Below are positions 15,600 through 27,468 of a DNA stretch of 64,000 nt, piece by piece. Positions within the stretch are counted from its first letter, which is position 1; each line of letters starts with the position of its first letter. Source of the DNA: Streptomyces sp. JHA26 (GTDB lineage: Bacteria > Actinomycetota > Actinomycetes > Streptomycetales > Streptomycetaceae); the NCBI RefSeq assembly GCF_002005565.1, contig NZ_BDJC01000021.1, positions 42,402 through 106,401 on the forward strand, written 5' to 3'. A program made the translations under genes and the position numbers. The notes beneath the pieces are model-generated. The model was given only the letters and a program-made list of their open reading frames with translations, ran no database searches and was not told the origin of the DNA.

Positions 15600-18185
15600 G
15601 TGATCCGTTACGACGCCCTGGAGGCGCTGCCCGTACGCGGTGCCCTGCCCGCTCTGCACGACGCCCTGGAGGGACACGGCACCGCGGTGCTGGTCGCGCC
15701 GCCCGGCACCGGCAAGACGACGCTGGTGCCGCTCGCGCTGGCCGGCCTGCTCGGCGAGGGGCCCGCGCGGCGCGTGGTCGTGGCCGAGCCCCGGCGGATC
15801 GCGGCACGGGCGGCGGCCCGGCGGATGGCGTGGCTGCTGGGCGAGACGCCCGGCGCGAGCGTCGGGTACACCGTGCGCGGCGAGCGGGTGGTCGGGCGGC
15901 ACACGCGCGTGGAGGTCGTCACCACCGGTGTCCTGTTGCAGCGGCTCCAGCGGGACCAGGAGCTGGCCGGCGTCGACGCGGTCGTGCTCGACGAGTGCCA
16001 CGAACGGCATCTGGACGCGGACACGACGGTGGCGTTCCTGTGGGACGTGCGGCAGGCGCTGCGGCCGGAGCTGCGGCTGGTGGCCGCGTCCGCGACGACC
16101 GACGCGGAGGGCTGGGCCCGGCTGCTGGGCGGGGCGCCGGTCGTCGAGGCGCACGGCGTGTCGTACCCCGTGGAGGTGGTGTGGGCGCCGCCCGCCCGCC
16201 CGGTCCGGCCGCCGCACGGGATGCGGGTCGACCCGGCGCTGCTCTCCCACGTGGCCTCGGTGGTGCGGCGGGCGCTGGCCGAGCGGGACGGGGACGTGCT
16301 GTGCTTCCTGCCGGGCGTCGGGGAGATCGCCCGGGTGGCTGGGCAGCTGTCCGGGCCGGGGGACGTGGAGGTGCTCCAGGTGCACGGGCGGGCGCCGGCC
16401 GCCGTGCAGGACGCGGTGCTGTCCCCCGGTTCGCGGCGCCGGGTGGTGCTGGCGACCTCGGTGGCGGAGTCGTCGCTGACCGTGCCGGGCGTGCGGGTGG
16501 TGGTGGACGCGGGGCTGGCACGCGAACCGCGTGTGGACCACGCGCGCGGCCTGAGCGCGCTGACGACGGTACGGGCCTCGCGCGCGGCGGCACGACAGCG
16601 GGCCGGGCGGGCGGGACGTGAGGCGCCGGGCGCGGTGTACCGCTGCTGGGCGGAGGCGGAGGACGCCAGGCTGCCGGCCTTCCCGGCGCCGGAGATCAAG
16701 GTGGCCGACCTGACGGCGTTCGCCCTCCAGGCGGCGTGCTGGGGCGATCCGGACGCGACCGGGCTGGCGCTGCTGGATCCGCCGCCGGGCGGGGCGATGG
16801 CGGCGGCGCGGTCGGTGCTGACGGCCGTGGGCGCGGTGGACGCGGCCGGGCGGGCCACGGAGCGGGGCGTACGGCTGTCGCGGCTGGGGGTGCATCCCCG
16901 CCTGGGGCGGGCGCTGCTCGACGCGGGCGCCTCGGACGCGGTGGCGGAGGTGGTCGCGCTGCTCGGCGAGGAGCCGCCGCGGGAGTACGGGGACGACCTG
17001 GCGTCCGCGCTGCGGGCGGCCCGGCGCGGGGGTGACGCCTACGGAGCGCGGTGGCGGACGGAGGTACGACGTCTGCGGGCCGCCGCGCGGTCCGGCGCGC
17101 CCGTCGACGGGGAGGGGGGCGCCGCCGCGCGACTCGGTGTGCCCGGCGGGGCGGACGCCGCCGCGGGCAGGGGGGAGGCGGCCCTCGGCAAGTCGGAGGA
17201 CGAGGTCGTGGGGCTCGTGGCCGCGCTGGCGTTCCCCGAGCGGGTGGCCAGGAAGGACGGTGGTTCGTACCTGATGGTGTCCGGAACGCGGGCGGAGCTG
17301 CCGGAGGGGTCCGGGCTGCGCGGGGCGCCGTGGATCGCCGTGGCCGTGGCCGACCGGCCGGTGGGCAGGGGGCACGCGCGCGTGCGGCTCGGCGCGGTCG
17401 TCGACGAGGCGACGGCACGGCTGGCGGCGGGTGCCCTGCTGACGGAGCGGGACGAGGTCCACTGGGCCGGCGGTGACGTGGTGGCCCGGCGGGTCGAGCG
17501 GCTCGGCGCCGTCGAACTGTCGGTGGGGCCGCCCGCCGACGCCGGACCCGGCCTCGTACGGGACGCGCTGCTGGAGGGGCTGCGGCGGGAAGGGCTCGGA
17601 CTGCTGCACTGGTCGGCCGATGCGCGGGTGCTGCGGCAACGGCTCGCGTTCCTGCGGCGCCGCCTGGGCGAGCCCTGGCCGGACGTCTCGGACGACGCGC
17701 TCCACGCGCGCGTGGACGAGTGGCTGGAGCCGGAGCTCGGCCGGGCCCGGCGGCGGGCCGACCTGGCGCGGATCGACGCCGGGCAGGCGCTGACGCGATT
17801 GCTGCCCTGGGCGTCGGGCGAGGCGGCGCGGCTGGACGAACTCGCCCCGGAGCGGATCACCGTGCCCAGCGGTTCCAGGATCCGGATCGACTACGGCGAT
17901 CCCGGGCAGCCCGTCCTCGCGGTGAAGGTGCAGGAGGTGTTCGGGCTGGAGCGGTCGCCGGAGATCGCCGGGGTGCCGCTGCTCGTCCACCTCCTCTCCC
18001 CCGCCGGCCGGCCGGCCGCGGTCACGGCCGACCTGGCCTCCTTCTGGAAGGACGGCTACAAGGGCGTACGGGCGGAGCTGCGCGGCCGCTACCCGAAGCA
18101 TCCGTGGCCCGAGGACCCGGCCACGGCCGAGCCGACGCGGCACACGAAGGCGCGACTCGGGCGGGAGTCCGCGTCCGGGTCGTGA
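15600..18185 (+). CDS. hrpB: ATP-dependent RNA helicase HrpB
   Basis: An 861-residue DEAH-box helicase of the HrpB family. Motif I is APPGTGKTTLVP (near residue 36), the Walker B box is VVLDECHERHLDAD, and motif III is ASATTDAEG; motif VI is RQRAGRAGREAPG. The C-terminal half has the HrpB-specific region ending WKDGYKGVRAELRGRYPKHPWPEDP, diagnostic for the family. GTG 15600 directly follows a GGGGGC tract. The biological role of HrpB in actinobacteria is not established. It converges on the transglycosylase gene. Confidence 0.95.
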   Translation: MIRYDALEALPVRGALPALHDALEGHGTAVLVAPPGTGKTTLVPLALAGLLGEGPARRVVVAEPRRIAARAAARRMAWLLGETPGASVGYTVRGERVVGRHTRVEVVTTGVLLQRLQRDQELAGVDAVVLDECHERHLDADTTVAFLWDVRQALRPELRLVAASATTDAEGWARLLGGAPVVEAHGVSYPVEVVWAPPARPVRPPHGMRVDPALLSHVASVVRRALAERDGDVLCFLPGVGEIARVAGQLSGPGDVEVLQVHGRAPAAVQDAVLSPGSRRRVVLATSVAESSLTVPGVRVVVDAGLAREPRVDHARGLSALTTVRASRAAARQRAGRAGREAPGAVYRCWAEAEDARLPAFPAPEIKVADLTAFALQAACWGDPDATGLALLDPPPGGAMAAARSVLTAVGAVDAAGRATERGVRLSRLGVHPRLGRALLDAGASDAVAEVVALLGEEPPREYGDDLASALRAARRGGDAYGARWRTEVRRLRAAARSGAPVDGEGGAAARLGVPGGADAAAGRGEAALGKSEDEVVGLVAALAFPERVARKDGGSYLMVSGTRAELPEGSGLRGAPWIAVAVADRPVGRGHARVRLGAVVDEATARLAAGALLTERDEVHWAGGDVVARRVERLGAVELSVGPPADAGPGLVRDALLEGLRREGLGLLHWSADARVLRQRLAFLRRRLGEPWPDVSDDALHARVDEWLEPELGRARRRADLARIDAGQALTRLLPWASGEAARLDELAPERITVPSGSRIRIDYGDPGQPVLAVKVQEVFGLERSPEIAGVPLLVHLLSPAGRPAAVTADLASFWKDGYKGVRAELRGRYPKHPWPEDPATAEPTRHTKARLGRESASGS

Positions 18186-18214
18186 CGGCTCCCGCCGCCG
18201 CACGGCCGCCGGGC

Positions 18215-18255
18215 CGAGGGCGCCCCGTCGCGGGCGGCGGCGGGGCGACCTCGGC
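18215..18255. terminator. Hairpin between convergent genes
   Basis: CCGAGG-G-CGCCCCG (18215-18228) pairs with CGGGGCG-A-CCTCGG (18242-18255), one mismatch, 13-nt loop, between the stops of hrpB and the transglycosylase gene. Confidence 0.6.
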
Positions 18256-18273
18256 GCCCGGTCCTGCGGACGC

Positions 18274-20082
18274 CTACGCGGTGGGTCCGGTCGACGGTTC
18301 GGCGGAGGGACTCGGCGAGGCGTCGGGGGACGACCCGGTGGACGGGCTCGGTGACGGCTCGGTCTCGGCCTTCGTCACCTCCAGCTGGACGTCGAGCGTG
18401 GCACCGCCCGCGGTGGTGAGGCGCAGCACGAACGTGCCGGCGGTGTCGTCCGCGTACAGCTTCGGCAGCGTCAGCCGGCCCTCGGCGTCGGTCGTCAGGC
18501 CGCTCAGGGTGCGGACGGCCTTGCCGTCGGCGTCCTTGAAGTAGGGGCCCTTGTCGTTCTCGGCCGGGTCGGCCGCCGACATGACGAGCGTGGCGGTGAC
18601 GGCGACCTTGTCCGCGACGGCGCCCTTGTACGTCGCCCTCACCTCGACCCGGTCCGCGAACTCGCCGCCCGCGGTGCAGGTGAGCACCGTCTCGCCGGTG
18701 CGGGTGAGGGCGTCGGCGACGCGCTCGGTGACGGTGGCCCGGTAGTCGAGACCGGCGACCATGCGGCCGACGACGGTGGCCCGGACCGTGAACGCGCCGG
18801 TCTTCTCACCGGCCCGGAGCGCGGGTGCCACGGCCACTCCGGTGCTGCCGGTGACGACGGTGGCGACCTGCTCGCCGCCGGCGAAGGCGGCGTCCGTGTC
18901 CCCGAGGATCGTGAAGCGGATCCGGACCTTGGCGACGGCCTCGCCGCTCTTCGTCTCGGCGCGGGTGCTGATCCGCCCGTCGAACGCGTCGCCCGCGGTG
19001 GCGGTGAGGCCGGAGGCGCCGGCGTTCTCCAGGTGGTCCACCGTGTCGGTGGGGGTGGGCGGCGTCGTCGTCGGCGGCGGGGTGGGGCTGGGTGAACCGG
19101 TGCCGGGCGACGTGGGCTCGGCGGGGCCGGTCGAGCCGCCCGGGGCCTGCGTCGACGTGCCGGGCTTCTGCGGTGCCGTGGACGGTGCCGTGGGCCGGCC
19201 GGGGGCGCCGGTGACTCCGGGAGACGGGCTCGGCCCGGTCACGGCGGAGCCGTCGTCGCTGCGGCCGACCGGCAGGGTGCCGGTGCCGTCCGGGACCTCG
19301 TGGGTGCCCTTGCGGTAGTACTCCAGCCAGGACAGGACCGTGCGCAGGTAGTCCTGCGAGTTGTTGTAGCTGAGGATCGCGCGGTCGAGGTCCGCCTGGA
19401 CGGACAGGTCCCAGCCGTTGCGGCACAGGTAGTGACCGGCGGCGAGGGCGGCGTCGTAGACGTTGTTGGGGTCCTTCGCGCCGTCACCGTTGCCGTCGCG
19501 GCCCGCCCAGGCCCAGGTGGACGGGATGAACTGCATGGGGCCGACGGCGTTGTCGTAGCTGCTGTTGCCGTCGTAGGCGCCGCCGTCGGTGTCCTTGATG
19601 AGCGCGAAGCCGTTGCCGTCGAGCTGCGGGCCGATGATCCGGCCGATGGTGGTGCCGTCGGCGTCGACACGGCCGCCGCGGGCCTGGCCGGACTCCACAT
19701 TGCCGATGGCGGCGAGGAGTTGCCACGGGAGGTTGCAGCCGGGCTTGGCCTCGCGCAGCGCCGACTCGGCCTTCCTGTAGGCGTCGAGGACGGTCGCGGG
19801 GATGCCCGCCTCGGCGGGGCCCCGGGACACGGGGGTGCCGACGGTGGGTGCGGGGCTCGGGCTGTTGAGCGGCGGCAGGTCCGTGTAGTACGGCGAGTTG
19901 CCGGTGGCGCTGTCGTCGGAGGCCGCGGAGGGCGACGGCATGCTGTCGGCGGTGGTCCGTCTGCCGTTGCCGTCCGCCGTCACGTCGGGAGCCTGGGACG
20001 CGGACAGGGCCGCGACCGCGACCGCCGCGACGGTGGTGGTGACCGCCGCCTTGCGGAGTCTCCTGTCGAACTGCGCCGCCAT
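18274..20082 (-). CDS. Secreted lytic transglycosylase with C-terminal Ig-like repeats
   Basis: A 602-residue exported protein. Residues 1-30 form a signal peptide (RRLRKAAVTTT, then AAVAVAALSASQA). A Ser/Pro linker leads to an SLT_2/MltB-type murein transglycosylase domain (about 85-260), with catalytic Glu130 in AAIGNVESG and the family motif VGPMQFIPSTWAWAGRDGNG. A long Pro/Thr/Ser linker (about 270-350) follows, then two related beta-sandwich (Ig or Big_1-like) segments at roughly 355-455 and 460-565, and a PSPSPS tail. It cleaves peptidoglycan glycan strands outside the membrane. ATG 20082 has GGGAGGGG upstream. The Ig-like repeats are unusual for this enzyme class. Confidence 0.88.
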   Translation of the reverse strand: MAAQFDRRLRKAAVTTTVAAVAVAALSASQAPDVTADGNGRRTTADSMPSPSAASDDSATGNSPYYTDLPPLNSPSPAPTVGTPVSRGPAEAGIPATVLDAYRKAESALREAKPGCNLPWQLLAAIGNVESGQARGGRVDADGTTIGRIIGPQLDGNGFALIKDTDGGAYDGNSSYDNAVGPMQFIPSTWAWAGRDGNGDGAKDPNNVYDAALAAGHYLCRNGWDLSVQADLDRAILSYNNSQDYLRTVLSWLEYYRKGTHEVPDGTGTLPVGRSDDGSAVTGPSPSPGVTGAPGRPTAPSTAPQKPGTSTQAPGGSTGPAEPTSPGTGSPSPTPPPTTTPPTPTDTVDHLENAGASGLTATAGDAFDGRISTRAETKSGEAVAKVRIRFTILGDTDAAFAGGEQVATVVTGSTGVAVAPALRAGEKTGAFTVRATVVGRMVAGLDYRATVTERVADALTRTGETVLTCTAGGEFADRVEVRATYKGAVADKVAVTATLVMSAADPAENDKGPYFKDADGKAVRTLSGLTTDAEGRLTLPKLYADDTAGTFVLRLTTAGGATLDVQLEVTKAETEPSPSPSTGSSPDASPSPSAEPSTGPTA

Positions 20083-20292
20083 AGAGTGGCCCCTCCCCCG
20101 GACGTCCGCGCGTCCGTCTGCGTCGTCCGTCTCCGTCTGTCTTCGGCTGTCTTCGGCTGTGGTGCTCGCGCCGTGCCGGCCCCGTGGTGGCGCTCGCCCG
20201 AGCCGAGGGTCGCGCCACAACTTTCCGGACACGACGGTCGTCTGTTCGACCAGTACGGCGCCGCAGGCGACCCTACGGCAACTTGCTTTGCG

Positions 20293-20312
20293 CGGGCACC
20301 CGTTCGTGCCCG
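20293..20312. promoter_or_regulatory. 7-bp inverted repeat in divergent spacer
   Basis: CGGGCAC and GTGCCCG flank a 6-nt spacer, 33 bp before the DUF4184 start. It may be a regulatory site for either divergent gene. Confidence 0.3.
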
Positions 20313-20344
20313 ATATTCACCACTTGGCCATACGAGGAGACGTG

Positions 20345-21220
20345 TTGCCTTTCACCCTCAGCCATGCGGCGGCCGTGCTGCCCGCCGTGCGCGGCGACGG
20401 ATCCGGTCGGGGGCGCCTGGCGCCGGCCGTGCTGATCGCGGGGTCGTTCTCACCCGACATGACCTATTACGCGGCGAGTCTGCTGTCCGGAGCGATGGAA
20501 TTCGGGGACGTGACGCACTCGTTCGCGGGGGTCTTCTCGGTCGATGTGCTCATCGCCTGGGTGCTGGTGGGGCTGTGGCTCCTGGTGCGCGAGCCGTTGG
20601 TGGCGCTGCTGCCGCGGTCCCGGCAGGGGCGCGTCGCCGCTCTGCTGCGCTGCGGGGCGCCACGCGCGCGCGTGCGACCGTCCCTGGTGGTGCGGTGGTA
20701 CGTGTCGGCGGCGCTGGGCGCGCTGACGCACGTGGTGTGGGACGCGTTCACACATCTCGACCGGTGGGGGATGCGGGTGTTCCCCGTGCTGGGACGGGAG
20801 ATCGCGGGCTCGCCGCTGTACTGGTACCTGCAGTACGGCGGTTCCGCGGTGGCCGCGGTGGTGATCGCCGTGTTCGTGGCGCGGGCGCTGCGCGGGCGGG
20901 CCCCGGCCGGTCCGCCGGGCGTCCCGGTGCTCTCGGCGCGGGACCGGTGGTGGGCCGGGGCGGTGCTCGGCGGCTGTGCGCTGGCCGGGGTGGTGCAGCG
21001 GACGACCCGGTGGTGGGAGTACCAAGGGTCGGTGGCCAAGCCCTGGGAGATCGTCCCGACGGTGTGCTTCGGGGCGGGCGCGGGGCTCGTACCGGGGCTG
21101 CTGCTGTGTGCCGTGGGGGTCAGGGTGTGGCGTCCGGTCCCCGCTCCCCGAAGCCCGGGAGACGTCGGTGCGGAGCCGGACCGCCGGGTCGCGCACCGGG
21201 GGTGTCGGCGGTCGCGGTGA
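20345..21220 (+). CDS. DUF4184 family membrane protein
   Basis: A 291-residue membrane protein. The family opens with PFTLSHAAAVLP, which fixes the start at TTG 20345, 5 nt after AGGAG; the GTG one codon earlier is too close to that site. SPDMTYYA near residue 37 and THVVWDAFTHLDRWG near residue 135 give the conserved Asp/His set typical of DUF4184. Hydrophobic helices are visible near residues 55-75, 165-185, 205-220 and 240-262. Its function is unknown. The last 101 bp overlap the convergent small gene at 21120. Confidence 0.85.
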   Translation: MPFTLSHAAAVLPAVRGDGSGRGRLAPAVLIAGSFSPDMTYYAASLLSGAMEFGDVTHSFAGVFSVDVLIAWVLVGLWLLVREPLVALLPRSRQGRVAALLRCGAPRARVRPSLVVRWYVSAALGALTHVVWDAFTHLDRWGMRVFPVLGREIAGSPLYWYLQYGGSAVAAVVIAVFVARALRGRAPAGPPGVPVLSARDRWWAGAVLGGCALAGVVQRTTRWWEYQGSVAKPWEIVPTVCFGAGAGLVPGLLLCAVGVRVWRPVPAPRSPGDVGAEPDRRVAHRGCRRSR

Positions 21221-21533
21221 ACACGGTGAAGGTGTGGGCGGGGCGTGGCCGTGGCAGCAGGGTGAGGGCGAGCGCCAGGTAGCCGCGGGCCAGGTCGGCC
21301 CACAGGCGCCAGGCGGGAGTCTCGCGCGGGGTCGCGGCGGCGGGGTCCCGGCGGGCGAGTACGCGGCGGAGACCTGCCGCCGTGCGGCGCAGGGCCGTCG
21401 CGACGGTGGTGGGGATGCGGCCGGTGCTTGCGCCCGGCGCGAAGACCGGGACCGGGAGGAGTGGCACGCGGGCGGGTCCGTCTGTGCTTGCCCGTGCCGG
21501 TGTCGTCCGGTGGTGGAGCATGCGTATACCCAT
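21120..21533 (-). CDS. Hypothetical protein, 137 aa
   Basis: No recognised domain. Evidence for coding is third-position GC well above the other frames, an ATG at 21533 preceded by GAGGA at about 8 nt, and an ordered central segment (PAWRLWADLARGYLALAL) resembling an amphipathic or membrane-associated helix followed by PRPAHTFTVFTATAD. The 3' end overlaps the DUF4184 gene convergently by 101 bp. The N-terminal half is proline and arginine rich. It could be a lineage-specific Streptomyces gene. Confidence 0.5.
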   Translation of the reverse strand: MGIRMLHHRTTPARASTDGPARVPLLPVPVFAPGASTGRIPTTVATALRRTAAGLRRVLARRDPAAATPRETPAWRLWADLARGYLALALTLLPRPRPAHTFTVFTATADTPGARPGGPAPHRRLPGFGERGPDATP

Positions 21534-22108
21534 GCCCGCATCCTCGGGGGAGACGGGGGGCGGGGGCTTTTCCGCGGGGGCCACCTGAGTGACGGGGTTC
21601 TCGGGGGCCGGTGGGGCGTGTGAACCGGCGCTCCCTGGGCACCGACGGCGCCGGGACGCAGGCGTGGTGCCGCCCCGGCCGGACGGGCGGGTGCGTGCCC
21701 GCGGCACGGGGTCCCGCGGGCGCCGTCCGGTCGGGTGCGTACGCCGCCGGGCCGCCGGGATGCGCCGCGGGCACGGGACGCCGCAGGCCGTCCCGGCCGG
21801 CGGAAGGGGCCGGGCGGCTGCGGGCGGCGGAACGTCCCGGTGTGCGGCGGGGGAACCGGGCGCGGGCCGGCACCGACGGCCGGGCACCAGCCACCGACGG
21901 CGCCGAGCGCCGGTGGGACGCCGCCGGTGGGGTCGGCACGCTCATGACGTGCCGTGAGGGGCCCTGCGGCACCACCGCCGGAGGCCAGGGGGGCCGGGGG
22001 CGGCGTCCGGATCCCGCCGAGGCCGCGAGCTCCGGCACGCGCGTCCGCGGCGTTGTCGTCGGCCGCGCGGCACCGGTGCCCGGAGCCGGCCCGGCCCGAT
22101 CGCCGTGC
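21534..22108. other. GC-rich spacer without a supported gene
   Basis: This is the gap between the 137-aa gene and the end of polA. Open frames run through on both strands, but they are arginine/proline/glycine-rich, lack ribosome sites, and have no ordered codon pattern. No convincing terminator was found after polA. Confidence 0.6.
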
Positions 22109-24835
22109 CTAGTGCGCTGCCGACTCCCAGTCCGGCCCCGAGCCCACGGAGACGCCCAGGGGGACCCTGAGGTCGACGGCGGCGGCCATTTCGCGGCGGA
22201 CCAGCTCCTCCGCCGCCGCCCGCTCGCCGGGGGCGATCTCCAGGACGATTTCGTCGTGGACCTGGAGCAGCATGCGGGAGCCGAGCCCGGCCTCGCGCAG
22301 CGCCTTGTCCACGTTGAGCATGGCGATCTTGACGATGTCGGCCGCCGTGCCCTGGATCGGGGCGTTCAGCGCCATCCGCTCGGCCGCCTCACGGCGCTGG
22401 CGGTTGTCGCTGTTGAGGTCGGGCAGGTAACGGCGGCGGCCGAAGAGCGTGGCCGTGTAGCCGGTGGCCCTGGCCTCCTCGACGACCCGGCGCAGATAGT
22501 CCCGGACTCCGCCGAACCGCTCGAAGTAGGCGTCCATCAGGCCCCGGGCCTCGGCCGCCTCGATGTTCAGCTGCTGGGAGAGGCCGAAGGCCGACAGGCC
22601 GTACGCCAGGCCGTAGGACATCGCCTTGATCTTGCGGCGCATCTCCGCGTCCACCGCGGACCGTTCGACGGAGAACACCTGCGCGGCGGCCGTGGTGTGC
22701 AGGTCCTCACCGGAGGTGAACGCCTCGATCAGGCCCGCGTCCTCGGACAGGTGGGCCATCACGCGCAGCTCGATCTGGCTGTAGTCCGCCGTCATCAGGG
22801 ACTCGAAGCCCTCGCCGACGACGAAGCCGCGGCGGATCGCCCGGCCCTCGTCGGTGCGGACCGGGATGTTCTGCAGGTTCGGGTCGGTCGAGGAGAGGCG
22901 GCCCGTCGCGGCGACCGTCTGGTTGAACGTGGTGTGGATGCGGCCGTCCGCGGCGATCGTCTTGATCAGGCCCTCGACGGTGACGCGCAGCTTGGCCTGC
23001 TCACGGTGCCGGAGCATGATCACCGGCAGTTCGTTCTCCGTCTGCGTCGCCAGCCACGCCAGGGCGTCGGCGTCCGTGGTGTAGCCGGTCTTGGTCCTCT
23101 TCGTCTTCGGCAGGTTCAGCTCGCCGAAGAGGACTTCCTGGAGCTGCTTGGGCGAGCCCAGGTTGAACTCGCGTCCGGCCGCCGCGTGGGCCTCCTTCAC
23201 GGCCTGCTGGACCGCGCCCGCGAACATCTGCTCCATGGTCCGCAGGTGCTCCCGGTCGGCGGCGATGCCGTGCCGCTCCATGCGGGCCAGCAGGGCGGAC
23301 GTCGGCAGCTCCATGTCACGCAGCAGGTCCGCGGCGCCGACCTCCGCCAGGCGGTCCTCGAAGGCCTCGCCCAGGTCGAGGACGGCGCGAGCCTGCACCA
23401 TGAGCGCCTCGGCCTCGGCGGCTTCGTCCGCGCCGAAGGCCAGCTGGCCGTCGGCCGCGGCCGCCGGGGACAGCTCGCGGTGCAGGTACTCCAGGGAGAG
23501 CGCGTCCAGGTCGAAGGACCGGCGGCCCGGCTTGACCAGGTAGGCGGCGAGCGCGGTGTCCATGGAGACGCCGGCGACGCTCCAGCCGTGCTCGGCGAAG
23601 ACACGCATCGCACCCTTGGCGTTGTGGAGGACCTTCGGCCGGTCCGCGTCGGACAGCCACTGCGCGAACGCCCTCTCGTCGGCCTCGTCCAGCTCGGACG
23701 GGTCGAACCAGGCGGCCTTCCCGTCGGACGCGGCCAGCGCGACCTCGGCGACCGAGCCGGTGCCCAGCGCCCAGCTGTCGACCGTGGCGACGCCGAGGGG
23801 CCGCGTGCCGTGCTCGCCGAGCCAGCCGGCCAGTTCGCCGGTGCCCAGTACCGTGCCGTCCAGTTCCACACCGTCCGCCACGACCGGAGTCGCCTCGGCC
23901 TCCTCACCGCCCGGGTCGACGGCGAAGAGCCGCTCGCGCAGCGAGGGGTTGCGGATCTCCAGGGTGTCCAGGATCATCGCGACACCCTTGCGGTCGTACG
24001 CCGGCCGCTCCAGCTCGGTGACCTTCTTCGGCAGCTCGACCCGCCGCTCCAGCTCGGTGAGCCGGCGGTTGAGCTTCACGGACTCCAGGTGGTCGCGCAG
24101 GTTCTGCCCGGCCTTGCCCTTGACCTCGTCGACGCGCTCGACCAGTTCCGCGAAGGACCCGAACTGGTTGATCCACTTCGCGGCCGTCTTCTCACCGACG
24201 CCCGGGATGCCCGGCAGGTTGTCCGACGGGTCGCCGCGCAGGGCGGCGAAGTCGGGGTACTGGGCGGGCGTCAGTCCGTACTTCTCGACGACCTTCTCCG
24301 GGGTGAACCGGGTGAGCTCGGAGACGCCCTTGGTCGGGTACAGCACCGTGGTGTTCTCGCTGACCAGCTGGAACGAGTCCCGGTCGCCGGTGACGATCAG
24401 CACCTCGAAGCCCTCGGCCTCGGCCTCGGTGGCGAGCGTGGCGATGACGTCGTCCGCCTCGAAGCCCTCGACGGCGAAGCGGGGCACGCGCATCGCGTCG
24501 AGCAGCTCGCCGATCAGCTCGACCTGGCCCTTGAACTCGTCCGGCGTCTTGGAACGGTTCGCCTTGTACTCCGTGAACTCCTCGGAGCGCCACGTCCTGC
24601 GGGAGACGTCGAACGCCACCGCGAAGTGGGTGGGCGCCTCGTCGCGCAGCGTGTTGGCCAGCATCGACGCGAAACCGTAGATCGCGTTGGTCGGCTGGCC
24701 CGTCGCGGTCGTGAAGTTCTCCGCGGGCAGCGCGAAGAACGCGCGGTACGCCAGCGAGTGCCCGTCCATGAGCATCAGGCGCGGGCGGCTGCCGCCGGTG
24801 GGGGTCTCGGTCTTCTTCGATGCTGTGTCTGCCAC
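22109..24835 (-). CDS. polA: DNA polymerase I
   Basis: A 908-residue family A polymerase for repair and Okazaki fragment processing. The N-terminal 5' nuclease domain begins LMLMDGHSLAYRAFFALP and has EGFEADDVIATLA and the helix-hairpin-helix GDPSDNLPGIPGVGEKTA. The middle 3'-5' exonuclease-like domain (about 320-500) lacks the DxE catalytic pattern, as usual in Streptomyces. The polymerase domain carries TTFNQTVAATGRLSSTDPNL, motif A TADYSQIELRVMAHLS, motif B RRKIKAMSYGLAYG and motif C LQVHDEIVLE. GTG 24835 is the likely start. It diverges from the FdhF-like gene. Confidence 0.97.
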   Translation of the reverse strand: MADTASKKTETPTGGSRPRLMLMDGHSLAYRAFFALPAENFTTATGQPTNAIYGFASMLANTLRDEAPTHFAVAFDVSRRTWRSEEFTEYKANRSKTPDEFKGQVELIGELLDAMRVPRFAVEGFEADDVIATLATEAEAEGFEVLIVTGDRDSFQLVSENTTVLYPTKGVSELTRFTPEKVVEKYGLTPAQYPDFAALRGDPSDNLPGIPGVGEKTAAKWINQFGSFAELVERVDEVKGKAGQNLRDHLESVKLNRRLTELERRVELPKKVTELERPAYDRKGVAMILDTLEIRNPSLRERLFAVDPGGEEAEATPVVADGVELDGTVLGTGELAGWLGEHGTRPLGVATVDSWALGTGSVAEVALAASDGKAAWFDPSELDEADERAFAQWLSDADRPKVLHNAKGAMRVFAEHGWSVAGVSMDTALAAYLVKPGRRSFDLDALSLEYLHRELSPAAAADGQLAFGADEAAEAEALMVQARAVLDLGEAFEDRLAEVGAADLLRDMELPTSALLARMERHGIAADREHLRTMEQMFAGAVQQAVKEAHAAAGREFNLGSPKQLQEVLFGELNLPKTKRTKTGYTTDADALAWLATQTENELPVIMLRHREQAKLRVTVEGLIKTIAADGRIHTTFNQTVAATGRLSSTDPNLQNIPVRTDEGRAIRRGFVVGEGFESLMTADYSQIELRVMAHLSEDAGLIEAFTSGEDLHTTAAAQVFSVERSAVDAEMRRKIKAMSYGLAYGLSAFGLSQQLNIEAAEARGLMDAYFERFGGVRDYLRRVVEEARATGYTATLFGRRRYLPDLNSDNRQRREAAERMALNAPIQGTAADIVKIAMLNVDKALREAGLGSRMLLQVHDEIVLEIAPGERAAAEELVRREMAAAVDLRVPLGVSVGSGPDWESAAH

Positions 24836-25090
24836 ATCCCCGATCCTGCCACGGCCCACCGACACTCGGTCCCGCCCGCGCCGTCGGCGTCCGCCGTCGT
24901 GGGGTGCGGGCGCGCCGTGGCCGGTCGTACGGGTCCCCGCGCTCCTCGGACGCGTCACCGCCCGGCGGCCGCGGAACCGCGCCCGCCGCGGCCACCGCCC
25001 CCGCCCCTTTCCCGCCCGGTCTCCGTCGGTGTCGGCGGCGCGTGCGAGGATCGGAGACGTACCTCACACGTGCAGGCGAAGGAGCGCGCG

Positions 25091-27367
<2,277 letters not shown>

Positions 27368-27370
<3 letters not shown>

Positions 27371-27423
27371 GCGTTCGCTCAGCGACAGCGCGGCACGGCG
27401 CGCCGCCCGGCCGGCGGCGCGCC
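27368..27423 (+). terminator. Two consecutive hairpins after the FdhF-like gene
   Basis: TGAGC-GTTC-GCTCA starts at the stop codon (27368-27381). A second hairpin has a perfect 11-bp stem (27397-27407 with 27413-27423) and a 5-nt loop. Confidence 0.65.
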
Positions 27424-27468
27424 CCGCGCGGTCTGCCGTAGTGATCACGACGAACGGAGCCGGGCCCC

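Noticed and set aside
21611..25090. Upstream extension of the FdhF-like frame through the polA region
   Set aside because: The frame is open only because of GC bias. The FdhF-like protein has a strong ribosome site at ATG 25091 and the family N-terminus begins there.
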